64,000 nucleotides of DNA from an uncultured Caulobacterales bacterium (GCA_947503715.1 CANNER010000002.1:1-64000), one strand, 5' to 3'. Positions 21,300 to 30,957 are shown, counted from the stretch's first letter. Program-made: numbers and translations. The notes: generated by a model not told the origin, from the sequence alone.

Positions 21300-22780
21300 G
21301 CTTTTTACCAAAAGTCGATTTGCGTCGAACCTTCCTCATCGCGAGACGCGATTATCTGGGCTATGTCAAAACCTGGGGCTTCTGGCTGTCCTTCGTTACG
21401 CCCATCCTGTTTGGCGTGATCGGATTCTTCGCAGGCAATTCGGATTTCGATATTTCCCCGCCGCGTTACGAGACGATTATTGACGAAACAGGTCAGCATG
21501 AAGCCGGGATTTTGGCGCGGTTGGACGCGCGATATGAGGCGCGGGAAAGAGCCACAATTTTAGCCGCGGCGACAATCCTGCCCGAAGATTTTCGGACGGA
21601 ACTCGAAACCACCTATGATACGCGCGGGAAAGACGCCGCACTTGACCTCCTAAATGACCGCAGCCCGGGTTTGGCAAGTGGCCTCAAACCCGTTGAACGT
21701 GACCTGATTTTCGTCGATGCACCCGCCAACACGATCGAAGATTTAACCCCGTGGTTATCCGAGACAAAAACGCTCATGATTGATGGTAAAGAACAGCCCC
21801 TTTCCGGTGCAGTCTCCATCAAAACAGGCGAGACGGGCGAACCCGTTATTGCCTATTGGACGACGAAATTCACAAATACGCAGGCCGAAAATCTGGTAAA
21901 TGGATATTTCAAAGACCTCGCCGAGAACGACTATCTGGCCAGCGGCGGTTTGGAAGCAAAAGCCCTCGACACAGCCCGCAAAAGCGCCCCCGAAGTTGAA
22001 ACATTCGACCCCACGAAAAGCGGAGACACAGAGGGCAGCGGCCAACAAGTCACGATGACGGATAAAATTCCATTCCTCGCGGCAGGCGCACTTGCTGGCC
22101 TTCTCTGGCTCAATATTTTCGCGGGCTCCTATATGTTGCTCACCTCCATGCTGGAGGAGAAGTTGAATAAATTACTGGAAATGATGCTGGCCTCCACCCG
22201 TTTTGCAGAAATTATTTTCGGGAAGTTAATCGGGGTCGCGGCCCTGACACTGACCGCAATGGCACCCTATTTAATTATGGGGGTAGTGGGCGTACTCTAT
22301 TTTATTTTCTTTGGCCCGGACAAAGAAATCGCAGAGGGATTAATCGCCGCCTTCTCGGCAAAGATGATTATCTTCCTGATTATATTCTTCATCCTCGGCT
22401 ATGTCCTCTACGGCGCATTCTTTATCGCCCTCGGAGCGCTGTCCTCTTCCATGCAGGATGCGCAAACGCTCACGACACCCATCATGCTCGTCATGATGGC
22501 GGCGCTGATTGTCGTGCCAATCGGGCTGAATAATCCGGATAGTCCGCTCATCACGATTGCGAGTTTCATTCCCTTCTCCGCACCCTTTGCCGCGATTATC
22601 AGCCTGCCCTCCGACCCGCCGCTCTGGCAGCTTCTGCTGTCCACGGCATGGCTCGCGCTTTGGTGCGTGATCGTTATCTCGGTGGCCAGTCGCATCTTCC
22701 GCTTCGGCCTGCTCTCCGGTGCGGGCTTGGAAGTCGTGACGAACTGGTTCAAACGCACGGTCCTGCGGCGCAAAGCCTAA
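21296..22780 (+). CDS. ABC-2 type permease (NatB-like)
   Basis: The 494-residue membrane protein has a first helix near residues 28-48, a large external loop of about 200 residues, and then five or so helices in the C-terminal half. SMLEEKLNKLLEMMLAS after the second helix is typical of NatB/ABC-2 permeases. It overlaps the ATPase gene by 4 bp and would form the membrane half of that exporter. Confidence 0.9.
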   Translation: MSFLPKVDLRRTFLIARRDYLGYVKTWGFWLSFVTPILFGVIGFFAGNSDFDISPPRYETIIDETGQHEAGILARLDARYEARERATILAAATILPEDFRTELETTYDTRGKDAALDLLNDRSPGLASGLKPVERDLIFVDAPANTIEDLTPWLSETKTLMIDGKEQPLSGAVSIKTGETGEPVIAYWTTKFTNTQAENLVNGYFKDLAENDYLASGGLEAKALDTARKSAPEVETFDPTKSGDTEGSGQQVTMTDKIPFLAAGALAGLLWLNIFAGSYMLLTSMLEEKLNKLLEMMLASTRFAEIIFGKLIGVAALTLTAMAPYLIMGVVGVLYFIFFGPDKEIAEGLIAAFSAKMIIFLIIFFILGYVLYGAFFIALGALSSSMQDAQTLTTPIMLVMMAALIVVPIGLNNPDSPLITIASFIPFSAPFAAIISLPSDPPLWQLLLSTAWLALWCVIVISVASRIFRFGLLSGAGLEVVTNWFKRTVLRRKA

Positions 22781-22821
22781 TCGACATTTGCGTGTAAGCT
22801 CCCTATGTGGAGCCTATGAGC

Positions 22822-23514
22822 ATGACCGATGATAAACGCGACCTGATCCTGGATGCAGCGCTGAAGATCGCGCCTTTTGAGGGCTGGACCTCGCTGACCC
22901 TGAAACGGGCCGTGCGGGATGTCGGCCTGCCGGACGGCGCAGAAGGCCTCTATTTCGAAAAAGGCGTGGCCAGCCTCCTCGACCATTGGGCCGCAAAAAT
23001 GGACGTCCAAACGGAAGCCGCCATTGGCGAGATGGATCTCGCTTCTCTCAAAATTCGGGAACGTGTGACGCAGGGCGTCCTCGCCCGATTAGAAGCCCTC
23101 GGTCCCCATGAGGAAGCCGCCCGTCGTGCGTCCTCCCGCCTCATCCTGCCGGATATGGCGGGCACAGGATTGCAGCAAATCTGGCGCGCCGCAGATACAA
23201 TCTGGACCGCGATTGGCGACACGTCGACCGATGCGAATTATTATTCGAAACGCACCATTCTGTCGGGCGTTATCGGCGCGACCCTCCCCGTCTGGCTCTC
23301 GGATAATGATCCGGACAAGACCAAAGCCCGCGCCTTTCTCGACGCGAGAATCGAAAATGTCATGGGGTTCGAGAAACTGAAATGGCAGGTGAAGTCAGCC
23401 ACGAAGGACTTCCCCAATCCAGCGGAAATCCTCGGACAGCTCCGCTATGGCGGGCTGGATATGTTCACACGCCCGAAAAAAGGTCGCGCCAGGCGACGTC
23501 GCTATTCGCGGTAA
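22822..23514 (+). CDS. COQ9 family protein (ubiquinone biosynthesis)
   Basis: COQ9 is a TetR-like-fold lipid-binding protein that helps COQ7 hydroxylate ubiquinone precursors. The sequence begins like a TetR helix-turn-helix (ILDAALKIAPFEGW) and carries the family signature YYSKRTILSGVIGATLPVWLSD near residue 145. I chose ATG 22822 because GGAG lies 9 nt before it; GTG 22807 and ATG 22816 are alternatives. It lies 41 nt after the ABC permease gene on the same strand. Confidence 0.87.
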   Translation: MTDDKRDLILDAALKIAPFEGWTSLTLKRAVRDVGLPDGAEGLYFEKGVASLLDHWAAKMDVQTEAAIGEMDLASLKIRERVTQGVLARLEALGPHEEAARRASSRLILPDMAGTGLQQIWRAADTIWTAIGDTSTDANYYSKRTILSGVIGATLPVWLSDNDPDKTKARAFLDARIENVMGFEKLKWQVKSATKDFPNPAEILGQLRYGGLDMFTRPKKGRARRRRYSR

Positions 23515-24423
23515 TTTACGCCGTTTTGAGGCGCAGCAAAAAGATAATCCTCGGTAATGCGGGTTTTATAAGCGTGGATTAGCAAGTTTCTTTCTGAGAT
23601 ACATGTGCCCGTCCCCAGCGCAGGCTGGGGCCTCGTGGGTTGTTGAAATCATTGCGTTAATCGACTCCCCCTCTGTTGCGGACAAGGCCCCGGTCCATGT
23701 TGTTTGCTCACAAACAACGGGCCGTGGACGGGCTTATAAACGGGGATTGGAAAAATGTTCAAAAACTGCGTCCACACCCTAGAGAACCTGTGCAATTTTA
23801 AACCTGTCTTCTTTCACAGGGCGGTCAAGTGTACATTGGCTTAATCGGAAAGAAGCGGCGCTTGTCATTGGACAAAGTCGAGTAATGCCGACGGAGTTGG
23901 GTGGCCTATCGAGAGCTGATCGTTCCCCGACTGAATGGTTCGGCCGGTCGTGCAAAAAGGCGTCGCCGCGTGGGCTCGTTGGGGTTCGAAAACTTAGCTT
24001 ATAATCTGGTTTGCGACCAGAACCCTGAATACCCACGCGGACATCCCGTTTTATTAAGAGTGAAACGGACACAAAATAAGAGATACAGGAAGCCAGCGCT
24101 TCCGAGGACCACCAAATCAGCGGCTCCCCCGCCTGTCATCCCGCACGCAACGCAGTGGAGATGCAAGACTTATCGGTTGCTCGCTCAAACCTGCGTTCAT
24201 ACACGATAGGCCCCGCATCACGTGCAGGGCAATGAGAGATGTGTGGCGCCGAAGGGCAAGCGCTTCGGTACCTCGATATGCACAAAACTGCGTCACTCTG
24301 TGAAAACATACCGCTATCGCCAGATGGAACCTTGTAATCCGTCATGTGTTCATTAGGTCCCGCGCACGGTTTCGTGAATGCGGAATCACCTGAATTTTCA
24401 CCTTCAAAATTAAGAGTAAACGT
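23515..24423. other. Gene-free interval rich in inverted repeats
   Basis: I found no supported protein gene in these 909 bases. They hold a CCCCAGC-GCAG-GCTGGGG palindrome near 23613-23630; a long hairpin with TTGTTTG-CTCA-CAAACAA at its tip (23700-23717); two copies of a motif around CGGG-TTATAA-CG-GGATT (23563 and 23728); a nested structure at 23966-24040; and another hairpin at 24046-24067. TGTCATCCCGCACGC at 24136 resembles dispersed repeats of alphaproteobacteria. Confidence 0.55.
23966..24040. ncRNA. Candidate structured RNA (strand uncertain)
   Basis: CCGCGTGGG (23966-23974) pairs with CCCACGCGG (24032-24040). Inside, GGGTT pairs with AACCC, and a tip hairpin TCTGGT-TTGCG-ACCAGA closes it. 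Nested perfect stems in a gene-free region suggest a folded RNA. It does not match tmRNA, RNase P or SRP RNA as I know them. Without a promoter, the strand is open. Confidence 0.35.
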
Positions 24424-24975
24424 ATGACTGATTATCCAACACATGTGCCTGACGTGACATTGCAAACGCGCGTGCGGGACGAGTCTGTTGAAGGCCCCAA
24501 CCCCTTCCGTTGGGAAGAGCTGTCCACGGGCGAGTTTTTCAAGGATCGCACGGTTGTTGTTTTCTCCCTGCCTGGCGCTTTCACACCGACCTGTTCCTCC
24601 TCTCATTTGCCCCGCTATGACGAACTCTATGGTCAGTTTCAGAAACACGGTGTCGACGAAGTCGCCTGTATTTCCGTGAATGACGCCTTTGTCATGTATA
24701 AATGGGGTCTGGATCAGGGCAATCAGAACGTCAAATTGCTCCCCGATGGATCAGGTTCCTTCACGCGCGGCATGAACATGCTCGTCAAGAAAGACAATCT
24801 CGGTTTCGGTGAGCGGTCCTGGCGCTATTCCATGCTGGTCGTGGATGGCAAGATCGAAAAGCTTTTCATTGAGCCCGGCTTCATGGATGACTGCCCGACC
24901 GACCCGTTTGAAGTGTCCGATGCGGATACAATGATGGCCTACCTCAACAGCCGCGAGGTTGCAAAAGCCGCTTAA
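24424..24975 (+). CDS. Peroxiredoxin, Prx5 type
   Basis: The 183-residue product is a thiol peroxidase of the Prx5 group, often reduced by glutaredoxin. The active-site motif [14 protein letters not shown] carries the peroxidatic Cys57; no other Cys is placed as in 2-Cys AhpC. The central [13 protein letters not shown] and the C-terminal half fit the family at its usual length. It removes hydrogen peroxide and organic peroxides in the cytoplasm. It stands alone with its own terminator. Confidence 0.93.
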   Translation: MTDYPTHVPDVTLQTRVRDESVEGPNPFRWEELSTGEFFKDRTVVVFSLPGAFTPTCSSSHLPRYDELYGQFQKHGVDEVACISVNDAFVMYKWGLDQGNQNVKLLPDGSGSFTRGMNMLVKKDNLGFGERSWRYSMLVVDGKIEKLFIEPGFMDDCPTDPFEVSDADTMMAYLNSREVAKAA

Positions 24976-24995
24976 GGCTTCAGCCTCATCTGAAT

Positions 24996-25040
24996 AAAAA
25001 AGACCCGCATCATTTGGGATATGATGCGGGTCTTTCATTT
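24996..25040 (+). terminator. Terminator after the peroxiredoxin gene (bidirectional)
   Basis: GACCCGCATCAT pairs with ATGATGCGGGTC over a short loop; TTTCATTTT follows on the plus strand and six T on the minus strand. It can end transcription from both sides. Confidence 0.85.
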
Positions 25041-25364
25041 TGGGCCGTAGGTGCAGTGACGGGTAGGGGGGAGGAAGTCACCGCAACCCACGGACCTAAG
25101 CATTTCTAATCTGACAGTGCCAACCTGTCCAAACATTGTCCGTTTCATGACAAAAGAGTCATTCTTAACCATAGTAAAGTTTGAAAAAAATTGGGCCGCA
25201 GCACAAACAGGTCGAGGGGAAGGTACGTGGTTTGTGCGGCGGCCCGAGAACCCTCAAGGGAAGAGGGGGAAGGGATAATCATTCTATAGACGTCTATTTG
25301 CACCTTGCGGATGACAAGATGATGACAGCTGCGTGAACTTGACGTTACAGTCCGCGCGGCACAC
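25041..25364. other. Intergenic region with a strong minus-strand terminator
   Basis: These 324 bases hold no supported protein gene. 25193-25208 and 25230-25245 form a 15-bp stem with one mismatch. On the minus strand the stem is followed by AATTTTTTTC, a canonical Rho-independent terminator. No minus-strand gene lies upstream of it, so a short transcript starting before 25365 may end here. Confidence 0.55.
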
Positions 25365-26060
25365 ATGGACGCTATGGCCCGTCTTGATCTCAAACTCATT
25401 CCCGTCACCCCGTTCCAGCAGAACTGCTCTCTGCTCTATGATGTCGACACCAAGGAAGGTGTGCTGATTGATCCGGGCGGAGAAGCCGAAAGGTTGAAAT
25501 CCGTGCTGGAGGAAATGGGCATTACGTTAAAGGCGATGTGGCTGACCCACGGGCATCTGGATCATGCCGGCGGGGCAGATGAGTTGCGCGAAACGCTCGG
25601 TGTTGAAGTAATTGGCCCGCATAAGGATGACCAGTTCTGGATGGATGATATCGGCAATCACTGGGCAAAATACGGGCATCCCGGAATGGGCCGCGCGGTT
25701 GTGCCGGACCGCTATCTGGAAGACGGCGATGTGCTGGAATTTTCGGGCGTGCAATTCGACGTGCTCCACACGCCGGGTCACACACCGGGCCACATCGTGA
25801 TTGCCAATCAGGACATGAAGATCGCTTTTGTCGGGGATGTGTTGTTTCAAGGCTCCATCGGGCGGACGGATTTTCCGAAGGGCAATCATCAACAATTGCT
25901 GGACTCGATCACGTCAAAGCTCTGGCCCCTCGGGAACGAGATGCGGTTTGTCCCCGGTCATGGCCCGATGGGCACATTTGGGGCGGAACGTCGGAGCAAT
26001 CCTTTTGTCGCGGATTCTGTCATCGGGCAGAGCGCACCGAATACATCCGGCCCCGGCTAG
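25365..26060 (+). CDS. MBL-fold hydrolase (glyoxalase II-like)
   Basis: The 231-residue product is a metallo-beta-lactamase-fold hydrolase. THGHLDHAGG near residue 61 is the HxHxDH metal motif, HTPGHTPGHI adds the third ligand group and GDVLF the bridging Asp. It resembles YcbL-type enzymes related to hydroxyacylglutathione hydrolase, which cleave thioesters; the substrate cannot be told. ATG 25365 or ATG 25374 could start it; neither has a clear ribosome site. It ends 8 nt from the convergent YdbH-like gene. Confidence 0.87.
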   Translation: MDAMARLDLKLIPVTPFQQNCSLLYDVDTKEGVLIDPGGEAERLKSVLEEMGITLKAMWLTHGHLDHAGGADELRETLGVEVIGPHKDDQFWMDDIGNHWAKYGHPGMGRAVVPDRYLEDGDVLEFSGVQFDVLHTPGHTPGHIVIANQDMKIAFVGDVLFQGSIGRTDFPKGNHQQLLDSITSKLWPLGNEMRFVPGHGPMGTFGAERRSNPFVADSVIGQSAPNTSGPG

Positions 26061-26068
26061 TTAAGGCG

Positions 26069-29000
26069 CTAGCGCGTTTCGGGAAGCGCCTTATCAACGT
26101 CCAGCCCCGTCTGGCGTAGGATTTCGGATTTGATCTGGGCGTTGGAGTTGAAGCTCTGCGCGATGTTGAGCAACTCTCCATTGACGCGGAGATCAAAGCG
26201 GAAAGGCTGACTGTTCAGGACTTTCGGGTTTGACCCGTCAAAGATAAGGCCAATCGCAACGGTCCCGTCCAGCGGTCCGTCCACGGCGGCACTGAGCGAG
26301 CGGTATTCAAACTCTTTCAGCGCGTCACGAGCCAGCGCCGCATATTCCTCACTGCGTTTTTCGCGGAAGATTTCCAGGGCCTCTTCCTGCGTGTAACTCT
26401 TGCCTGGCGTGTCGGCGTCATATTTGATGATACCACCGTCAGGCACGGCAATCTCTCCGCCCTCGACGAGGACTTGGACCCCGCGCACGACAATCGGGAA
26501 GGTCCCAATAACCGTGCCCGTCGCCTCTAATTTGCTATTCCCGACATCCTCGAGGAAGTCTCCGAGCGAAATATCCTCTACCCGCATCGTCACGCGATTT
26601 TCCTCTGCTGTATAGGTCCACGTAAATGGGTCGAGCGAAAGTCGTCCATTCCCGACGGGCCAGTTCGCCGCGTCAACAACCACGCCATCCGGGATCAAGC
26701 GGTAGGTCATGACTCCATTTTTTAAGTTATAGCCCGGGTTGAAACTCGTCATGGTCAGGGTCTGCGTCCCTAGCGTTTGAACGGGCCAGAGTGAGTCAAA
26801 TCGGATGGACGTGTTTACGCCATTTAGCGGACCCGGCGCCGTACCGATATCCATATCCACAAGATCAAGCTTTCCGTCAGACCCGGTCAGTGCGCCCTCC
26901 GCAAACTCGATATGAAATTGCGCGCGCGCATTCCCCGTGACCCGCGCAATCTTACCGCGCAAAGCCGGAATGAGGTCTTGCGGCTGGAGCCCGCGCGGCT
27001 CAAACAAAATGGCGGGCACATCAATATCCGCCTCGCCAGTCCCGCCCGCATAGGTGTAATCCACATCGACTTTTGCATTCCCCGCTTTCGCCACACGAAG
27101 CTGGGCTTGGCCCGTAAACGCGCCATCAGCCAAACGAACGGTGCCCGTCGCGGGGAAACTGGCAAGGCCTGCCGCAGCCGCCTGTTCCGCGAGGGCTGAG
27201 CCGATGAGTTTCACAGTGCCGCTGGAGTGATTGACAAGATAATTATCCGGTGTCCCGTTCAACGCGACCATCATATCATTGATTTCAACAAGGGGTGTCG
27301 CGGCGGTCACAGAAACTGCATCAAGCGCTAAACTTGCAGGCGTGTTCGGAGCTAGCCGCGCGTTGACTTGAGCCTTTGGCGCGCGTGCCGTTGTGCCCGT
27401 CCCGGGAAGGGTCTCGCTGTTATATTTTACGGTCGTGAAATCCGCTATCCAATCCTGCGTCATGTCTGGGTTCAGGACGCCCTCAAGTTTGAGAGCCTCT
27501 GCCATTATCTCCACACGTTGTGACGGGCCGGTCTCATCCTCTGGTCGCGTTGCGGAAAATTCAGGAGTTAGGAGATTCGCGGCAATCGTGGATTTTTGCC
27601 GGTTTCGAACAAAAATCTTCTGCGTTGCAGGCAAATCAAAACTCACATCCCGCAGGGTCCAATCCGTCGGCGTTTCCAATTGGGTCACGGTTACACGCTT
27701 ATTCTTGCGAGGCGTAAAGTCGATGGATTGCCGTCCTTCATAAAGCCGGATATCTATCCGTCCCGCCAGGTTCAAACCCTCAACGACACCACCCGGCAGC
27801 GGTCCGTCATAATCGAGGCCGGTATCCAGCGAGAGTTTCCGTGGGTTCCCCTCCGTCACACTATAATCCACGCGAGTCGAAAGCGGCCCCAAACGTACGG
27901 CCTCCCCCGTGGTGGTCGCGCTGGCCAGCCAGTTCTTATCCGTCGTGACACGAGCGATAAATCCATCAATGCCTTCCAATCGCAATCCGTTTGAAGAACC
28001 CGCGCGCAGATCAATATCCCGCAGGGTCAGACCGACAGGTTTTTTAAACCGGGCCTCCATGCGAGCCCGCAAGGACTCAGAGCCTGCGTCAAATTCATAA
28101 AATGTCTGCGCCTCAATGGGTGTGAGAGTGAGTGTATTATCCTTATTTTTTATTGTCACGGAGGTTGACGGTGAGATCGTGAAACCTTCGGGCGTAAAAT
28201 TTAAACGACCGGCAGCGTCTAAATCTGTACCCATGAGGAAGTCTTTAATCGTCGATTTCACGGACGCGGCGAAATGCTCCGAGACAGGAACAACATTCAG
28301 CGCCGGGAATAGTGAAAGCGTATCCGCGACGGCTTCAACACGTTCAGGGCGCGGCAATTTAGCGTTCTGTGCCGAGAGGACCCATGTACCGCTCGCAGTG
28401 AGATTTTCCTCAGAAATGATGTTCCCGTCCCAGTCCAAATTGACCGAAGCCGCAGCAAAAGGCTCGCTTTCAATGGTTTCACCGTCAACTTTAATCGTCC
28501 CAAGATAGGCTCGACTCTCCAGATCAATATTTCCTTTCGCAAAAATATGCGCATTGCGGATAGACAGCTCTTCATTCGACAAAATATCCGTCTGAACCTG
28601 TCCATCAATTTCGAACATGTTTCCTTCACGCGTGATTTCCATGACGCCCGCCCCTTCTGCGCCAAAGCCGCGATAGGCGAGATCAGACGGCGCGAGTGTC
28701 AGGGCGAGCGTGAATGCATCTGCGGAGGCAATCTCTGTATCTGTGTAAAATGTGGCTTCACCCAGCGGGGACATAACTGTCAGGATCCCGTCATTCAGAG
28801 CGATACCATTGGCCGGAAAATTAGCGGGCCCGTCAATCTGGGTGCCAACTTTCGGTCTTAGCAAATCAACTAACCACGCATCGGATACCTGCCAATTTTC
28901 ATCCAAACGAAGTGTAAACTCCGGCTGATCCAACTCTGCGCGCAGAACTTTTCCATCGCGAACATCCGGCCAGGCATAGTCCAACCGCAACTCACGGGCC

Positions 29001-29296
29001 GAAATGACGGGCTGTCCATTCTGGCGAAGCCGAATATCCCGCACCACGGCGCGCGTGTCAGTCGCCGACACGATATCCAGCTCGGCTTCAAAACCAGCCT
29101 CAGCCAAGCTATCGATGAAATAGCCTTCCATTATATCGTAACGCTCGGACCAGAGCCAAGCCGCAAGGCAGCCCAGCACGATGAGCAGTGTCAGCAAGAC
29201 CCAAAGACACCACGCCCACCACCGCAAATACCATTTGCGGCGGATCTCGGGCGGTTTCGCACCCTCTCCCGCTGTGATTTTGGCTTGCGTTGAAAT
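26069..29296 (-). CDS. YdbH-like intermembrane transport protein, probable ATT start
   Basis: A very long envelope protein (1,075 residues) with one N-terminal membrane helix followed by beta-rich repeats of the AsmA/YdbH kind. Its C-terminal DGPLDGTVAIGLIFDGSNP and SFNSNAQIKSEILRQ match YdbH-like proteins. In E. coli, YdbH and its relatives bridge the two membranes to move phospholipid. A TTG at 29227 would place the start inside the basic tail with no ribosome site. AGGAGG followed 7 nt later by ATT at 29296 is the only well-placed start, and an in-frame TAA lies just upstream. This adds 23 residues (basic, ending IRRKWY) before the helix. Confidence 0.8.
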   Translation of the reverse strand: MSTQAKITAGEGAKPPEIRRKWYLRWWAWCLWVLLTLLIVLGCLAAWLWSERYDIMEGYFIDSLAEAGFEAELDIVSATDTRAVVRDIRLRQNGQPVISARELRLDYAWPDVRDGKVLRAELDQPEFTLRLDENWQVSDAWLVDLLRPKVGTQIDGPANFPANGIALNDGILTVMSPLGEATFYTDTEIASADAFTLALTLAPSDLAYRGFGAEGAGVMEITREGNMFEIDGQVQTDILSNEELSIRNAHIFAKGNIDLESRAYLGTIKVDGETIESEPFAAASVNLDWDGNIISEENLTASGTWVLSAQNAKLPRPERVEAVADTLSLFPALNVVPVSEHFAASVKSTIKDFLMGTDLDAAGRLNFTPEGFTISPSTSVTIKNKDNTLTLTPIEAQTFYEFDAGSESLRARMEARFKKPVGLTLRDIDLRAGSSNGLRLEGIDGFIARVTTDKNWLASATTTGEAVRLGPLSTRVDYSVTEGNPRKLSLDTGLDYDGPLPGGVVEGLNLAGRIDIRLYEGRQSIDFTPRKNKRVTVTQLETPTDWTLRDVSFDLPATQKIFVRNRQKSTIAANLLTPEFSATRPEDETGPSQRVEIMAEALKLEGVLNPDMTQDWIADFTTVKYNSETLPGTGTTARAPKAQVNARLAPNTPASLALDAVSVTAATPLVEINDMMVALNGTPDNYLVNHSSGTVKLIGSALAEQAAAAGLASFPATGTVRLADGAFTGQAQLRVAKAGNAKVDVDYTYAGGTGEADIDVPAILFEPRGLQPQDLIPALRGKIARVTGNARAQFHIEFAEGALTGSDGKLDLVDMDIGTAPGPLNGVNTSIRFDSLWPVQTLGTQTLTMTSFNPGYNLKNGVMTYRLIPDGVVVDAANWPVGNGRLSLDPFTWTYTAEENRVTMRVEDISLGDFLEDVGNSKLEATGTVIGTFPIVVRGVQVLVEGGEIAVPDGGIIKYDADTPGKSYTQEEALEIFREKRSEEYAALARDALKEFEYRSLSAAVDGPLDGTVAIGLIFDGSNPKVLNSQPFRFDLRVNGELLNIAQSFNSNAQIKSEILRQTGLDVDKALPETR

Positions 29297-29397
29297 GGAC
29301 CAACCTCCTAGATTTTACGCATAGAGGACGTTTCGCGACAAAACCAATAAAACCGACCCTTACAAATCGGTCAGTTTACAGCGGATGTAACATTGCG

Positions 29398-29412
29398 TTA
29401 ACCCTGATTTAG
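29398..29412 (+). promoter_or_regulatory. CtrA-like site before the M23 peptidase gene
   Basis: TTAA, seven bases, TTAG matches the cell-cycle regulator CtrA consensus (TTAA-N7-TTAA) except for the last base. It lies 10 bp before the start of an envelope peptidase gene, a common CtrA target class. It is short and may be chance. Confidence 0.25.
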
Positions 29413-29421
29413 GGAAGGGTG

Positions 29422-30867
29422 ATGCAGTGTGGGCGCAATCAAACTCCTTTTGAGATATATAGCGCCGGGCTGACCATGACTGAGACATCACATCGGATAA
29501 AAGACGCGCTCAAAGAGCGGGCTGTGGCTTTTGCAACTTTTCGACATACCGTTATTCCAACGGAAAACAGATTTCGGTTTTTGATGGTCGCGGCGGCGGC
29601 CTCTGTTATCGGTTTTATCTTTATGCCCGATGGCCAGACGGAAACTGCCCCCATTCAGGTGACGGAAACCATAACCGCCCCGAAAATTGACCTGACGCGT
29701 TTTGATATGGGTCTCGAGACTGATTTTACGCCCAGCTCTACAGTGAAGACTGTCAAGCTCAAGCCCGGTGATAATCTCGGGCCCCTCCTCCAACGCAACG
29801 GTCTGACGGGCACGGAAGCTTATCGCGTCACGCAGGCTTTTGGCGATGTGTTCCAACCGCGCAACCTTCGCGCTGGCCAGAGCTTTAATTTGCACTTTAC
29901 CGGAGAGACGCTGGATCACCTGACCTTTAAACCGAATGTCGAGAGCACCGTTTTTATTGACCGTGCGGGTGAGGAATACACAGCCCGCAAAGTGAATGCA
30001 GAATTCAAATATGAAACGATTGCTGTGAAGGCGACCGTGGAAAACTCACTCTATGTCGATGCAACCCGTCTCGGCGCGCCGGATAAGGTCGTCGTACAAT
30101 TCGCAAATATCTACGAATATTCCGTCGACTTCCAACGCGATATCCAACCCGGTGATGCCTTTGAGATGTTTTTCGAAGTCGCCCGCAATCAACGCGGCGA
30201 AATTGTGAAAGCGGGAGATCTGCTCTACACCTCCTTCTCCCCACGCGGGAAGCAATCTGAATATTGGTTATTTGAAGACGCCAAGGGGCGCGAGAATTTC
30301 TACGATGCGGTCGGTAAGACGGCGAAGCGGAAGCTCCGCGCGACACCCGTCAATGGTGCGCGCCTGTCATCCAGCTATGGCCGCCGCAAACATCCAATCC
30401 TCGGCTATCGCAAAATGCATGCCGGTGTGGATTTCGCCGCGCCGCGCGGCACGCCCATTCTGGCGGCGGGGTCAGGCACGGTAGAGCGCGCCAATCGCTA
30501 TGGCAGCTTTGGCAATTATATCCGCATTCGTCACACGGATGGGTATAAAACCGCCTATGCGCATCTTCAGGGGTTTGCCCGTGGCGTGAAATCCGGTGCC
30601 TATGTCAAGCAAGACCAAGTCATCGGCTATGTCGGCACAACGGGCCGCTCCACCGGACCGCATTTGCATTATGAAGTCATCCATCACGGCAAGAAGATTA
30701 ATCCACGCAAACTCTCACAACTATCAGGCAAGCCATTGTCCAAAGACCAGATGCCTGATTTCAAAGCCCGTCGTGTTGAAATTGAAGCGATGCGTGACAC
30801 ATCGGAAATTATTCAACCCGCGCCGGCCATCGGTGCGACTTTAACCGCAGAAGCGCTGCCGGAATAA
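29422..30867 (+). CDS. M23 family metallopeptidase (peptidoglycan endopeptidase)
   Basis: The 481-residue product has a membrane segment near residues 50-68, a LysM/OapA-like domain (VKLKPGDNLGPLLQRNG), a linker, and a C-terminal M23 domain. RKMHAGVDFAAPRGTPI holds the first zinc His and Asp; GPHLHYE holds the last His. M23 enzymes cut peptidoglycan cross-links or activate amidases in cell division and growth. The start at ATG 29422 follows AGGGA by 6 nt; ATG 29476 is an alternative. It is divergent from the YdbH-like gene. Confidence 0.9.
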   Translation: MQCGRNQTPFEIYSAGLTMTETSHRIKDALKERAVAFATFRHTVIPTENRFRFLMVAAAASVIGFIFMPDGQTETAPIQVTETITAPKIDLTRFDMGLETDFTPSSTVKTVKLKPGDNLGPLLQRNGLTGTEAYRVTQAFGDVFQPRNLRAGQSFNLHFTGETLDHLTFKPNVESTVFIDRAGEEYTARKVNAEFKYETIAVKATVENSLYVDATRLGAPDKVVVQFANIYEYSVDFQRDIQPGDAFEMFFEVARNQRGEIVKAGDLLYTSFSPRGKQSEYWLFEDAKGRENFYDAVGKTAKRKLRATPVNGARLSSSYGRRKHPILGYRKMHAGVDFAAPRGTPILAAGSGTVERANRYGSFGNYIRIRHTDGYKTAYAHLQGFARGVKSGAYVKQDQVIGYVGTTGRSTGPHLHYEVIHHGKKINPRKLSQLSGKPLSKDQMPDFKARRVEIEAMRDTSEIIQPAPAIGATLTAEALPE

Positions 30868-30935
30868 TTTTTCACCTCTTCAAGGTTGCGAATTTAATAT
30901 CTATAAATTAACTCAGAAATTAATCGCAAAGAGAG

Positions 30936-30957
30936 CGGGCCTTGCGGCCCGTTTTTT
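30936..30957 (+). terminator. Terminator after the M23 peptidase gene
   Basis: CGGGCC pairs with GGCCCG over a TTGC loop, followed by six T. Confidence 0.85.

Noticed and set aside
23966-24060. tmRNA, RNase P RNA or SRP RNA
   Set aside because: The hairpin region contains GGTTCGAAA, but no tag reading frame, no acceptor-stem pairing and none of the conserved RNase P or SRP motifs were found.
23779-24209. Short frames on both strands in the palindrome-rich interval
   Set aside because: Neither has a ribosome site or recognisable protein sequence, and both cross the hairpins.
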